A DNA stretch of 64,000 bases from Strongylocentrotus purpuratus (GCF_000002235.5 NW_022145596.1:30087367-30151366); one strand, 5' to 3'; counted from the stretch's first letter, positions 13,301 to 22,341 are shown. A program made the numbers and translations. Notes: a model not told the origin generated them from the sequence alone.

Positions 13301-16300
13301 ATAATCCACACTCGTAGACACTGGGCTTTTGCCTTTGGGTTTGTCTATTAGGCAAAAGAGGTGTTGAGAAATGGTAAGTCATTTATTCAAATGTGTAATC
13401 ATTTCTCTCTGTATTAAAACAAAAATCATATTTCTTATTTGCACAAAAATTGCAGTACTAAAAATCTGCAAGTCTTTCATTCTATATTTGAGTTTGAAAT
13501 TCCTGTCTCAAAATGAAATGTATTATAGCACGAGACTACCGTAAATCTCCCTGTATAAGGCACACTTTTTGCCGCCAAAAAAATTTGAAAGTCGGGGTGC
13601 TATGCCTGGCAATGTCACCCAGCTCAGTAATCAGTGTGTTGACTCACCACTCGGAAACTACAACAACACTCAAATTTGTCCGTCATCTTGGTTTGAAAGT
13701 AATCTTTCTAATAGATCTCAATGTAGTTTATAATAATAATTCCTCAAATATTTTTTTCTATAACAAATGGTGTACCACAAGGTGCACCACTGGTACCATA
13801 TGTACTCTTTTGTTTTTAATTTACATTAATGATCTTACACATTCTTCTAAAAACGACATTGTTACTATTATTTGTGACAAGTTCACAAGCACAAATCAGC
13901 GCCTTCAACTGCACCTCGATGTAAAATGAAGGTCCTTCCCCGCGTGGGTTTTCGGCAACAAAACAACAAACGATTTTTTTTTTTTTTTCCTTCCCCAAAA
14001 TAGGGGTGCGCCTTATACACAGGTGCGCCTTATACACAGAGATTTACGGTACACTTATCGATAGCTGGGCGAAGGGTGGGTAACTCTGGACAGCTGGCTA
14101 GGTGTTTTGTATTGTGCATTGTGTACTGTGTACATGTATGTGCGCTGTATACACCTGTTTATTCGCATATATCTCAGCAGGCAAACCTATGCACTCAACA
14201 GTTATACACACTGGAAGGTCATGCGCTGTTCATCAACATGAAATGACAACTTGTATGCCCATTTGCACATCCAAAACACCATTTTGAAAAATCATTGATT
14301 TTCTTGACTGCTACTTACACTACTGGAAAAACACAGAAAAAACGTTGATGTTTTCTCAAACCTTTTTTTGGTGAGTACCGGTAGTGTGTATTGTTCATCC
14401 AGACGTTACAGAAATAAATATCATATTTAGATAAGCTTATAATTACAGGCAATTAATGAAATGTAAAATTGTTACATAGAGAGTTAAAAGGGGATGAGAG
14501 AATGGGGTATCTTGTCTTCATTTGGCATGATTACTGGAATTAATTTCCCTTTTATTTTCAGCTTGTATTTCTTTAGTGAATGTATAAGGAAATTATATCA
14601 ATGCGATCTTTGTTCACTGACAGAATCTTTGATTTCATAGGACCGTTCAATTAGTACTTTGTTTACAATGTACAGTTAGTAGATGTATTAATGTTCTACA
14701 GCACCGTTTCGGAATGAGTGAATTTACTCTCGCTATGAATTATTAACGTTTACCTTTTTGCTGTTCGCACAAGCCATCTCCCGTGTGATGAGGAAAGCTA
14801 CCTGATTTCTCTCCTGTCTGGAGTAGTAGAGACGACATCGAGATGGAATGCCATCTCTTCCTGCGCGACCGGATTCCTGGTAGTAACCAGCCATAGACTT
14901 GGGAATGTTGTAGTGTGCCACAAATCTGCAAGAAAAGACGTTTGTTGACAGATTCAAGAAAGTCATACCTAATTTAGTAGCAAGCACCTGTTCAGAATAT
15001 TTACCTGTAGAGAAAGACCATATTTATATTAATAGGTTTTTTTTAATTTTTTACTAGGAACCCTTATTGGAAATTTTATGGAACCTGAATATGTACAGGA
15101 CACCTGCATATAAAAGAGGACTTCACAATCAGGCTTTATATTCTCCTGGAAATGTTGTAGAATTAACCTGTACTTTTGTATACCATACAGTCTTAATGTT
15201 GGGTTCTGATAAATGAAAATGACATTTTGTATGGCTTTTTCACAGATGCAGGGGTAAAGTGTGATGGTTTACTGTGCAAGGGTGTTTATCAAATGTACTG
15301 CCCTTTACATTTGTGTATTTTTCCAACACACAAACAAGTGAGTATATGTAAGACCCCTTTATTTGATGCAGCTCCTTTTTGTCATTCCTACTTGCCCTTC
15401 ATTCATTACAAGAAATTCTGCTGCTGTATGGCATGTATGAATGAGCCTCTACAGATCTCAACAAGGTCTGCACTGAATATTCAAGACTATTTATGTAAAT
15501 GAAGACTGCTAAACAAAATCTGAGGAGGTGAAATAGCAGTCGCTGTATAGGCAAGATAACGGACATACCTGACTGTAGCCTTGTCTACACCCATTCCAAA
15601 GCTGATGGTAGCTACGATGACTTTGACCTCGCCATTCATCCATTGCTCCTGGACCGACGTCCGATCAGCAGCCTTCATTCCCCCATGGTATGCTCTAGCT
15701 GTCAGTCCCTGCCGGCTCAGTCCCCCTGCAACAGTCACACAGGCATCCCTGGTTCTGCAGTAGACGATTCCACAGCCTGATGCATTCTGAAGGGTGAATA
15801 GAATATGTTTCAAATTCATTTAGATTGATAGCACATGTCCAGTCAAACCTTGTATGTTGAACAGCTCAACAGAGAAGCAGCTTGTCTCAAGAATTGCCAA
15901 TATTAACTGTGTTCCCTGGGTGGCCTTTATATAATTATGCAGATATGTTTAACTATGTAGGCCTTTGTTCAGCAATGTACTGATATAACATGTACATCAA
16001 GGTAAGGTTATTTCAATTTTTGTACGCAGCCACATAATATAAGTCAAGTATAAAGGCAGTTAGACATTCTGTTTCCTTCGCTTATCAGCTATTTTCTTCT
16101 AAACTGCTTAAAGGCAATTTGCAAATCGGGTATACAAATATCTTATTATTATTATTATAGAGTGGTGAAGTGTGACGTCATCAAAAATCTATTTTTAGAA
16201 TTTCTCATTTTTTTCTTCATTTTCCGAAAGAACATCAAAAACAATGTCCAAATGTCGAAAACCAATTGAATATGTTAAATATTGGCTGAGATATGACCAT

Positions 16301-19300
16301 CTGAATAAAGATACTCCCCATAGGAACTCAGTGTTATATGCTCTGGCTCCTAACCATTAGGAGCCAGAGCATATAACACTGAATTCCTATGGGGAGTATC
16401 TTTATTCAGATGGTCATATCTCAGCCAATATTTAACATATTCAATTGGTTTTCGACATTTGGACATTGTTTTTTATGTTCTTTCGGAAAATGAAGAAAAA
16501 AATGAGAAATTCTAAAAATAGATTTTTATGACGTCACAGCTTCGGTACTCTATTATTATTATTAATAAGTCACTACATAACATTGTCTGAGATACCTATT
16601 TTCTTTATTCGATGTTGAAGTTTCAAATAAGCACTTTCTGCATCATTAAGCCTTTAGAATTCTTATGGTGCTGATTAATCATGGCACCATTCTGTCACTT
16701 TTCCCCTTCCAAATCTGATTCACTTACCCCGAGAGCCTCATCTTTCTGGAGCAGCTTCAGCCCAAAGTCTTTGAGATGCCCCAATGGATCCTCCAGGACA
16801 TCCTTGTAAACCACATCATAGAAGAGATTCTCTCTGAAGCATCCTGCCCTGAACTCTGTCACAGGGGCTCTCATATGCAGCTGCTGGATGATATCCTTCC
16901 GGACATTGTCTGTGGCTGTTGCGGTGAGGGCAACGCAAGCGATGCTGGGATACTCCTTGTGGAGAGCCCCTAGCTTGAGGTAACAGGGTCGGAAGTCGTG
17001 ACCCCACTGTGACACGCAGTGGGCTTCATCCACCACGATGCCATTGAAGAGCCCTCTGTTGTCGAGGTTCTTGAGGATTGTCATGAAGGTGGAGGTTGCT
17101 GCTGTTTCTGGAGTGATGTAGAGCATCTTGATCTTGGGTTTCTTGCTGTATAGGTCAGACATAACCATCTATAGGAGACAATTATAGTGACAATACATTG
17201 TGAGGTTACAGATAAAGGTGAGTTCTGGTAAAAAAAAAAATTAAAAAAAAAAAAATTCTCACAGAATCAAACAAAACTTGCACTGAATATTCAAGATTAC
17301 AAATAAATGTCATTTGCCAAACAATTTTGGTAGAAAATGTACACTGTATACTGGCTGAGTAATGAGCATAGAAAGATTAGAAATCAAGGTTAGTAGCCCT
17401 GACACCATTTGTGTAGTCCCATATACATCTTTCTGTGTACAGTGCTTGTTACTTTACCAAGACTGGGCCAAATTTATACCTTTCTCTTAGCAGCAGGGAT
17501 TTTAGAGTTGAGACTCTCTGCTCGGATGCCGAGTTCATCTAAGTGTGTGAGCTGGTCTTCTATGAGGGCAATGAGCGGTGAGATGACAAGAGTAACACCC
17601 TTCTTGCAGGTTGCAGGGAGTTGGTAGCAGAGGGACTTTCCAGCTCCTGTTGGCATCAATATGAAGACATCTTTCTTTGCTGAAAAGAGGAAAAGCACAG
17701 CATTGGTCACCATCATTAAACTTCTACATCTACTTCTATGGTAATACACATCAACACCCGTTCAGCATCTAGATGAAGGTAAAGCATAGAGTTGTTACAT
17801 ACAGCTCTATGCGGTACAGTTCCTGAAAAGGGAACTAAATTGTTTCAAGAGCCACCTTGAACTGCTCCAAAGAAGGCAGTTCAACGATGATCTGAGGTAG
17901 CTCGTCCCAGTCCCTAAGTGTCCTGGGGAAATAACTAAATTTGTAAGTGTCCATTGAAGAGCCTAGTCTCATATATCGTTGTAGTTCACTCCCTCGGTTT
18001 GATGTAATCCGGTATTGGTATCGCAATTTGGTTATTTGCTATCTTGTAGAATATTGACAACCGTGCCTGTTTTCTTCTTTCTTCAAGAGTAAATAGCCAT
18101 AAATCATCATGGGGAACCAAGAGTCAAGCAACGTGTATTCAGATTATGAAAAGTCTTACAAACCCCTATATTTTGTTGTTTCTGTTTACAATATTCTGAG
18201 GGAAATGAAACGTTATTATTAGAGAAATGTCAGTAGTGGATACTAAATCCTGTGGCAAGTGTATTGAATTAATAGGTCCTAAAACTAAATATGCACCTTC
18301 ATCTCTCTCTATCTCCCTTCTCTCTTGATACGTGATACTTTAAGGAGTTATCCCTTTTATCATCTCACATCGGGAAGCTATACTGGAATGGTAGGCAAGG
18401 CGAGTAGCTACAAAGTACAAGGAGCACCATGAAGTGCAGTAATGATGTGTAGACAAAGCACTTATCAATTTACAGTAAATGCTTGGCGTTATATCCTGAC
18501 TGATGGATCCTGTTAAGTACCGGCGTAGTAGTACCTTGTACCTTGTACCTTGTGTTCGTCTCTTCCGAAAGGTCCGCTAGGAACTAAAACTGGAAGTATA
18601 ACTTGGCGTGACGAGAGTATAGATTTGTGAATTTCAGGGGTTATGCTATTTGATTTAGTTTTGGGGTTGCAGATTTGAAGACTGTGCTGGATTTGATGTC
18701 AACGTTTAGTAGAAGTCAATGGTTGCATCAGGAATTATATTACTTCTCTCACAATCTACTGGTACTCTCTATTTTGTTTAAGTCAAAATCTGGATAGATA
18801 ATCCGATGCCAAAGATATTTGGTAACAACAAATGTAATAAAGCCATGATTGTGGATTCTTTTACTTAGACCTAGATCTATTTATTTACTGATTTGTTCCC
18901 GCCTGATTACTGAATTTCAATGATAATATTAATAGACCCTACTATTAAAATTTAAAAGCATACACTGTACCCTAACTTAGATGCAATGAGTGTAGACTAG
19001 TGTTTACTTACTTACTTACTCACTTTCTATTCTTTACTTCATTAATTGAGGAGAGTTTAAGATAATATTTTTACTAGGGCCTATACCTATGGTGGTGTGA
19101 CCAAAGTTCGCGCGTGACGTGACCTAAGTTCGCTATTTCAAAAAATCAGTAAGATTTCGAAAATCTGATATCACCAATGGAAAGAGGAACATAAAACTAC
19201 TCGAACATGAAATTTTCTTTGGAATTGGGTACGAAATTGTGAAGATATAGACAAAAGATCGGCAAATTTTGCCATCTTTTGCGTCCGTTCCGAAAAATTA

Positions 19301-20086
19301 TCAATTTACCGATAAAGGGTCAGAAATCTTCAATTTAAGAGCACATTTCCTCAAAATTGTAAGTAAAAAGTGGTACCAACTGATTGTGTGATATATTGCC
19401 TTGCAAATTATGATATTACCTTATTTTTGATGGATCACATTTTTTGGTAAATCAACTGTAAATCTAAATCCCCGTGCGTGAAGTTAGGTCTCTTTCTTTT
19501 TATGACTTTTTTAGATGCAGCGCGCACGCACGATCGAACATCGAATTTTTAGATCGCGATATCTCCGAAATCCTTCGACGATAAATTTTGTAGTTCCATC
19601 AATCTGTAGTAAAAAACTTTGCCGTCCATTTGGTAATAATTTAAATAAATAAATTTGTGTAGAATATGAGACATCATAGATCGAATATCACATTTTGTAA
19701 GCTGTTCTAAAATGTCCGCGAATTTTGGTCACCCCTTCATACATTATATTTTACATTTGCCACTGTCACCGTCACTGTGCTTTTGAGTGACTTCATGACT
19801 TGTCATGTTTGTGGACTAGGCATTGATTACCTTTAAACACTTCCTCTGTTCCCTTTTTCTGCAGTTCTGATTTAAAGGAAGCATATCCAAACACATCCTC
19901 CAGTTTGTCTTGAAGTGAAGAGAAAGAACTGGTCAATTTCGGATCAACTCTGCCCGTGTGTTTTGGTTTCTTTTTCTTAGATGAACATGATGAGATGCTC
20001 GATTCTGCATCTAAACTTGAAGTCGTCAGAAAATCTGTAATTTTAGCTCCTTGTGCTACCGTGCTCTTCTTTGAAACCTTCGGCAT
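1..20086 (-). CDS. RECQL5: RECQL5-type RecQ DNA helicase, 14 exons, 3' end outside window
   Basis: RECQL5 is a nuclear 3'-5' ATP-dependent DNA helicase that dismantles RAD51 filaments and restrains RNA polymerase II to limit transcription-linked damage (family knowledge). Joined exons, in order: 19831-20086, 17480-17679, 16728-17168, 15569-15786, 14754-14925, 12671-12762, 11109-11342, 10051-10186, 9305-9344, 8229-8287, 6676-6767, 5588-5684, 4959-5060, 1-1099 (open). Every junction is GT-AG and the frame is continuous for 1079 codons. Seen in the protein: Walker A PTGAGKS (K about 100), DEAH (199-202), motif [12 protein letters not shown] (388-397), zinc cysteines at about 461, 477, 481 and 484, an acidic stretch near 545-565, and a KIX-like region at about 597-713. 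The family's C-terminal SRI domain would lie left of the window. The zinc-site and KIX-like segments favour RECQL5 over BLM, WRN or RECQL1. Confidence 0.95.
1100..1890. other. RECQL5 intron 13, left part, no feature seen
   Basis: AT-rich intron sequence with no open frame, repeat or motif that I can support. Confidence 0.5.
1891..3150. mobile_element. TIR-type element, copy 1 of a head-to-tail pair
   Basis: Starts ATTAGGTGGTCTATTG. Roughly the first 330 bases match 3151-3490 nearly perfectly; later parts match in blocks (around 2540-2640, 2770-2930 and 3000-3080). No coding capacity is seen. A CG-rich alternating block at 2209-2251 is copy-specific. Confidence 0.75.
3151..4640. mobile_element. 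TIR-type element, copy 2, with terminal inverted repeats
   Basis: The left end AGGTGGTCTGTCTTAGAC (3154-3171) is mirrored by GACTTAGACAGACCACCT at 4621-4638, with one mismatch. The element is non-coding. It ends in a long (ATC)n tract at about 4325-4570 that the first copy lacks. Confidence 0.75.
4325..4572. repeat. Imperfect (ATC)n microsatellite
   Basis: Dense ATC/ATG trinucleotides. The open Met-rich and Asp-rich frames over it are products of the repeat, not genes. Confidence 0.9.
4959..5060 (-). CDS. RECQL5: RECQL5 exon 13 (end of KIX-like region)
   Basis: 34 codons: [17 protein letters not shown] then [17 protein letters not shown], phase 0 at both ends, acceptor GGATAG and donor GTAATA. 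It closes the KIX-like block before the disordered tail. Confidence 0.88.
5588..5684 (-). CDS. RECQL5: RECQL5 exon 12 (KIX-like helix 2)
   Basis: Encodes (N)[17 protein letters not shown] then [15 protein letters not shown]. The [11 protein letters not shown] segment resembles the conserved A-x-x-x-NLYKA of the RECQL5 KIX region. Phase 2 in, phase 0 out. Confidence 0.9.
5719..5888 (+). repeat. Dispersed repeat A (copy 1)
   Basis: Matches 36741-36955 in reverse orientation; shared blocks include GATAACCACCTGTCAGTGAC and TGCCAAACTAG. Present in an intron of each of the two genes. Confidence 0.75.
5889..6285. mobile_element. Foldback (long inverted repeat) element
   Basis: The two halves are diverged reverse complements around a centre near 6060 (AGGTTTTCTG / CAGAAAACCC). 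The arms share AAATTTC, GTATCAT, TTCTGCA and AAATGTGTTTGAAG blocks, and the ends CTTTAAGCCCC / GGGGCTTTAA match. Confidence 0.65.
6676..6767 (-). CDS. RECQL5: RECQL5 exon 11 (KIX-like helix 1)
   Basis: Encodes [19 protein letters not shown] and [11 protein letters not shown](K). It matches the amphipathic helix of the RECQL5 KIX domain. Donor GTAAGT, phase 2. Confidence 0.9.
6785..6880 (-). mobile_element. SINE/LINE 3' tail fragment
   Basis: On the minus strand it reads GTAAAGTGCTTTG...GCGCTATATGAGTAG followed by (TTA)n, a 3'-end pattern shared with the SINE at 59.3-59.8 kb. No head is recognisable. Confidence 0.45.
7140..7320. repeat. Poly-C and poly-G tracts
   Basis: A C-rich run at about 7140-7172 and a G-rich run at 7300-7319 flank ordinary sequence. 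An open frame here is composition-driven. Confidence 0.7.
7508..8092. mobile_element. Composite inverted-repeat element
   Basis: Inner inverted repeat at 7520-7570 / 7611-7665 (TATCAGAAATATTGACC). A second pair, CAGACATCTAGAGC (7680) and AGCTCAGATGTCTG (8069), encloses a CpG-rich core. No transposase is seen. Confidence 0.6.
8229..8287 (-). CDS. RECQL5: RECQL5 exon 10 (start of KIX-like region)
   Basis: Encodes (D)[19 protein letters not shown], phase 1 in and phase 0 out, followed by GTAAAA. The VPGLTIQ motif leads into the first helix of the RECQL5 KIX-like, polymerase-II-interacting region. Confidence 0.88.
8763..9298. repeat. 268-bp tandem duplication in RECQL5 intron 9
   Basis: ACTTTTATTAAAGATTGG starts at 8763 and again at 9031. 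The two copies are nearly identical (for example one C/T change in ATCACAAGA vs ATCATAAGA), so the duplication is recent. Copy 2 ends within a few bases of the exon 9 donor. Confidence 0.95.
9305..9344 (-). CDS. RECQL5: RECQL5 exon 9 (40-base microexon-like)
   Basis: A short exon encoding [13 protein letters not shown] plus one base. It splices in phase only to exon 10 at 8287, restoring [11 protein letters not shown], which resembles the human segment at this place. A 268-base tandem duplication starts a few bases inside the following intron. Confidence 0.85.
10051..10186 (-). CDS. RECQL5: RECQL5 exon 8 (acidic linker)
   Basis: Encodes [17 protein letters not shown], a run of Asp, then [11 protein letters not shown]. 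The exon is low in complexity but its boundaries and phase fit on both sides. The GAC/GAT runs give trinucleotide-repeat-like DNA that may vary in length. Confidence 0.88.
10772..10816. repeat. Two adjacent perfect palindromes
   Basis: A 26-base perfect palindrome centred on GACCGGTC (10772-10797) is followed after three bases by the 16-base perfect palindrome TAATGACCGGTCATTA (10801-10816). Confidence 0.9.
10874..10977. repeat. 104-bp hairpin
   Basis: Arms of about 50 bases around CACTAGTG. The ends are GGGCATTAGTAA / TTACTAATGCCC, with inner GGTACCTT / AAGGTACC. Probably part of one element with the palindromes at 10772. Confidence 0.8.
11109..11342 (-). CDS. RECQL5: RECQL5 exon 7 (RecQ zinc-binding site)
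   Basis: Encodes [18 protein letters not shown] then SMCDVC. The four cysteines have C-X15-C-X3-C-X2-C spacing, as in the RecQ zinc domain. The tail [13 protein letters not shown] matches the RECQL5-specific sequence after the zinc site. Phase 2 at both ends. Confidence 0.95.
11343..12670. other. RECQL5 intron 6, no feature seen
   Basis: AT-rich, with no repeat or coding signal that I can support. Confidence 0.5.
12671..12762 (-). CDS. RECQL5: RECQL5 exon 6 (linker into zinc domain)
   Basis: A 92-base exon starting [14 protein letters not shown] and ending [12 protein letters not shown](K), which aligns with the segment before the RecQ zinc site. The basic RKRK could act as a nuclear localisation signal (inference). 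The exon is found by its acceptor TTTCAG, donor GTAAGT and exact phase fit to exons 5 and 7. Confidence 0.9.
13537..14051. mobile_element. TIR element carrying a reverse-transcriptase fragment
   Basis: The left end TACCGTAAATCTCCCTGTAT is mirrored by the right end TATACACAGAGATTTACGGTA (14031-14051). The right end also carries GTGCGCCTTATACACAG twice in tandem. The interior has a broken LINE fragment at 13690-13870. Confidence 0.85.
13690..13870 (+). pseudogene. Broken LINE reverse-transcriptase fragment
   Basis: Three frames give [11 protein letters not shown], then [14 protein letters not shown], then [13 protein letters not shown], which together resemble the SYLSNR-Q / GVPQGS-LGP / LFLIYINDL block of non-LTR reverse transcriptases. 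Frameshifts and stops make it non-functional. Confidence 0.8.
14754..14925 (-). CDS. RECQL5: RECQL5 exon 5 (motif VI, arginine finger)
   Basis: Encodes [19 protein letters not shown] followed by RAGRDG, the RecQ motif VI with its arginine finger, then [17 protein letters not shown]. Phase 2 in, phase 0 out; the donor is GTAAAC. Confidence 0.95.
15569..15786 (-). CDS. RECQL5: RECQL5 exon 4 (helicase lobe 2, motifs IV-V)
   Basis: Begins [16 protein letters not shown] and contains [11 protein letters not shown] and [14 protein letters not shown], the second RecA lobe of RecQ. It ends in phase 2 before GTATGT. The split Arg codon is completed by the first base of exon 5. Confidence 0.95.
16158..16553. 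mobile_element. Near-perfect foldback element
   Basis: Arms of about 195 bases (16158-16353 and 16357-16553) are almost exact reverse complements, separated by a 3-base loop CCA. The ends are TAGAGT / ACTCTA inside a (TTA)n context. Very few mismatches are visible, for example GGAACTC vs GAATTCC near the centre. No coding capacity. Confidence 0.95.
16728..17168 (-). CDS. RECQL5: RECQL5 exon 3 (DEAH box, motif III)
   Basis: Codons 153-299, phase 0 at both ends. It encodes [23 protein letters not shown] (motif II plus the aromatic-rich loop specific to RecQ) and ALTATA (motif III). It ends in GAGGCTCTCGGG before the donor GTAAGT. Confidence 0.95.
17263..17479 (-). repeat. Dispersed repeat B (copy at RECQL5 exon 2 donor)
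   Basis: On the minus strand it matches 37490-37710 in blocks (GTAAAGTAACAAGCACTGTA, CTCATTACTCAGCCAGTATA, GAACATTCAGTG) and the left half of 60746-61155. A short related piece may lie at 15456-15524. Confidence 0.85.
17480..17679 (-). CDS. RECQL5: RECQL5 exon 2 (Walker A, motif Ia)
   Basis: Codons 86-152. It carries [14 protein letters not shown], the ATP-binding motif I, and [12 protein letters not shown], motif Ia. The acceptor is TTTTCAG and the donor is GTATAA, a weaker than usual donor. A dispersed repeat begins within a few bases of this donor (see findings). Confidence 0.95.
17826..18110 (-). pseudogene. LINE reverse-transcriptase C-terminal remnant
   Basis: On the minus strand one frame reads [20 protein letters not shown]; after a frameshift the next reads [17 protein letters not shown] and SLEQFKVAL to a stop. 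This is the usual C-terminal pattern of non-LTR retrotransposon polyproteins (FFPRTIRDWN-LP). The frameshift marks it as dead. Confidence 0.85.
19090..19740. mobile_element. TIR element of about 650 bp in RECQL5 intron 1
   Basis: The ends GGTGTGACCAAAGTTCGCG (from 19094) and CGCGAATTTTGGTCACCCC (from 19717) are inverted. The interior is AT-rich and non-coding. Confidence 0.75.
19831..20086 (-). CDS. RECQL5: RECQL5 exon 1 (start codon, N-terminal tail, start of helicase core)
   Basis: Codons 1-85 plus one base; the donor is GTAATC. The ATG at 20086 opens a basic, Ser/Thr-rich tail containing KITDFL at residues 15-20, a Ser/Lys stretch, and then the conserved entry to the helicase core ([15 protein letters not shown]). 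The tail is longer than that of human RECQL5, which begins close to the core. No better upstream Met was seen, but the 5' UTR is not defined. Confidence 0.9.
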
Positions 20087-20340
20087 CTTGAAATGCTTAT
20101 GTATGAATAAAGTTCAGCATTTTTTCATCAAGAATGATGAACACTATGCCTCGTTCCTTCAGAATTACTGGATCGTGTCTCACTTTGAACTCCGTCAGCT
20201 CAAATAGCGCAGCGTAAACACCGCAGATCGACGCCTGCCAATGCGGGGAATCGAGTTGTGCAGTACCGATGGTGAAAGTGCAGCAGCGCGCTAGCTGTTT
20301 TCAGCTGATTTCGCTCGACATGCACATACATGAAAGGTTA
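20087..20340 (-). promoter_or_regulatory. Likely 5' UTR/promoter of RECQL5
   Basis: Unique sequence immediately upstream of the RECQL5 start codon, with locally raised CpG content at 20205-20310 (GCGCAGCG, GCAGCGCGC, TTTCGCTCGAC) compared with the flanking AT-rich DNA. No TATA box or initiator can be assigned. The call rests on position and base composition only. Confidence 0.3.
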
Positions 20341-20644
20341 GAAATACGGACGTGGATATAGATATGTAGTCTTTTGTAAGGAAATTTTAGGGGAGAATAC
20401 CAGACAAAATCAATGCTTGGTTTTGTATCTCGAAGTCATCTACGAATAAATCCCTCATGTCTATAGCTTTTACATAAAGTTTGAACATTAACTTGATAAA
20501 ACTATAAAATAGTAACGTTTATCGTTTCCTAAAACAATATCACGGTAAATGAGGGACAATAAAATTAGAACAAAGACAACGTACAATTTGACTGAAGCCT
20601 AGCATAATGATTGACCCCCTCCCCACCCCTTCGAGATGCGTTAT

Positions 20645-20792
20645 CTTTTTTCTGCGGCACAGATTGGGGTTAGGTGCGTGTTGAGCCTAAAAGTTTAGGG
20701 TTGGGGTTAGGGTTAGGGTTAGGGTTAAATCAAGACCCCTTAAAAAAAAATTTAAAAACCCAATCTGTGCCGCAGAAAAAAATGACGTCTCC
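20645..20792. repeat. Telomere-like TTAGGG repeats inside a hairpin
   Basis: Four to five GGGTTA units at 20698-20726 are flanked by inverted arms TTTTTTCTGCGGCACAGATT (20646-20666) and AATCTGTGCCGCAGAAAAAA (20760-20779). Confidence 0.9.
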
Positions 20793-20945
20793 AAGAGGAT
20801 GGGTCAGGGTTAGGGCGTAGGCCTATGTGGTGGGGAGGAAAATACATTTGTTATAAATCACTCGTCTTGCAGTTTGTAGGTCTTTTTAACCGCTAATTAA
20901 TTAAGAAAACATGTTTTTTGTTTTAAGTAAGCAATATGGGACAGA

Positions 20946-21240
20946 ACCAGGCGCGTATGCAGGGGGGGGGGGTGTTTGGGGGGTTAACCCCCCCCTTTGG
21001 TATTTTTACGTGTGTAAACCCCCCTAAAAAATCCCTAAACCCCCCCCCCCCCCCCCAACGGAGCAAAATGTCAAATTTTCAAATTTCGAGACCAAAAAAA
21101 AAAAAAAAGTGTCCTCTTACCCCCCCCCCCCCCCCCCCCCCCGCTTATTCAGCCCCCCCCCCCCCACTGAGCGACTTTTCGGCTGGCTGAGTCGTTGCGA
21201 TTTTTTTTGGCCTCCAAAAAAAAAAAAAAAGTGTCCGCTT

Positions 21241-21287
<47 letters not shown>

Positions 21288-21372
21288 ACTGAGCGACTTT
21301 TTGGCCGGCGCGATTTTCAAATTTTCCTGAGTCGTTGCGATATTTTGAAAAAATCCTGCGTACGCCACTGGA
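20946..21372. repeat. Poly-C/poly-A cassette repeat
   Basis: Enclosed by GGCGCGTATGCAGG (20951) and CCTGCGTACGCCACTGG (21355). Inside are repeats of a unit of about 110 bases: a long poly-C run, CACTGAGCGACTTTT, GAGTCGTTGCGAT, then poly-A. Proline-rich frames over it are artefacts. Confidence 0.85.
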
Positions 21373-21525
21373 CAGAACTAATTATAATCATCACGCTTCT
21401 ATTCTCTCAAATTTATTCTGCCGGTAACAATTATGCCGGTATCTGCCATATAGCGTCATGATCATGAACCGGAGATTTAAAAACTGAATTATTGTTCCTG
21501 AATAGACGTGTTTTTACGGTGTATG

Positions 21526-21683
21526 GCCAGGGGGGGGGGGGGAGGGAGGACTTGTAAAAACACGGTTAGTGAGCACAATTTTTTTTTTTTTTTTTTTGCC
21601 CATCTCCCCAAAAAGGTAAAATTAACGTGTTTTTACACGTTTTTTTCTCCCAAAGGGCACCTCTACCCTGGATCCGCCACTGT
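21526..21683. repeat. G-rich cassette ending in a GGATCCGCC motif
   Basis: A (G)n run at 21530, (T)n at 21579, and the end TACCCTGGATCCGCCACTG. Same end signature as the neighbouring C-rich cassettes. Confidence 0.6.
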
Positions 21684-21764
21684 TCAAGCCCCCCGGTCTA
21701 GAACCACCCGAGCCTTGCGGGTGTTCAGTTAGGCAGCCTCTGAAGCAGAGAGCAAGATAATGGT

Positions 21765-22286
21765 GGAGGAGTAGCTGCATGTAGCTCTACCTGTACCGTT
21801 GCTTATCATCTTAGCTCTAGACACACACACAAAATATTTCAAACAAAAATAATTAAAACAGGGGCGGGGGCTAGTGGCGAAAGGAGGTGTATACCAGGCG
21901 CGGATCCAGGGGGGCCGAGCGTGCCTTGCCCCCCCCCCCCCCCCCGCCCCCAAAAAAGAGAGAGAGAGAGAGAGATAGAGAAGGAAAAGGAGAGAAAGGG
22001 AAAGAGGAGAGAAAGGGAAAGAAAGAAGATAAAGAAGAAAGGAAAAAGGGGGAAAAGAAGGAGATATAAAAAAAAAATTATATATGAGGGGGCCGAAAGG
22101 GCCTTGCCTCCCAGCTGTAGCTCTACCTGCACCGTTGCTCATCATCTTAGCTCTATAGACACACACACAAAATATTGGCAAACAAAAATAATTAAAACAG
22201 GGGGGGGGGGGCTACTGGCGAAAGGAGGTGTATACGAGGCGCGGATCCAGGGGGCCGAGTGGGCCTTGCCCCCCCCCCCATCGCCC

Positions 22287-22341
<55 letters not shown>

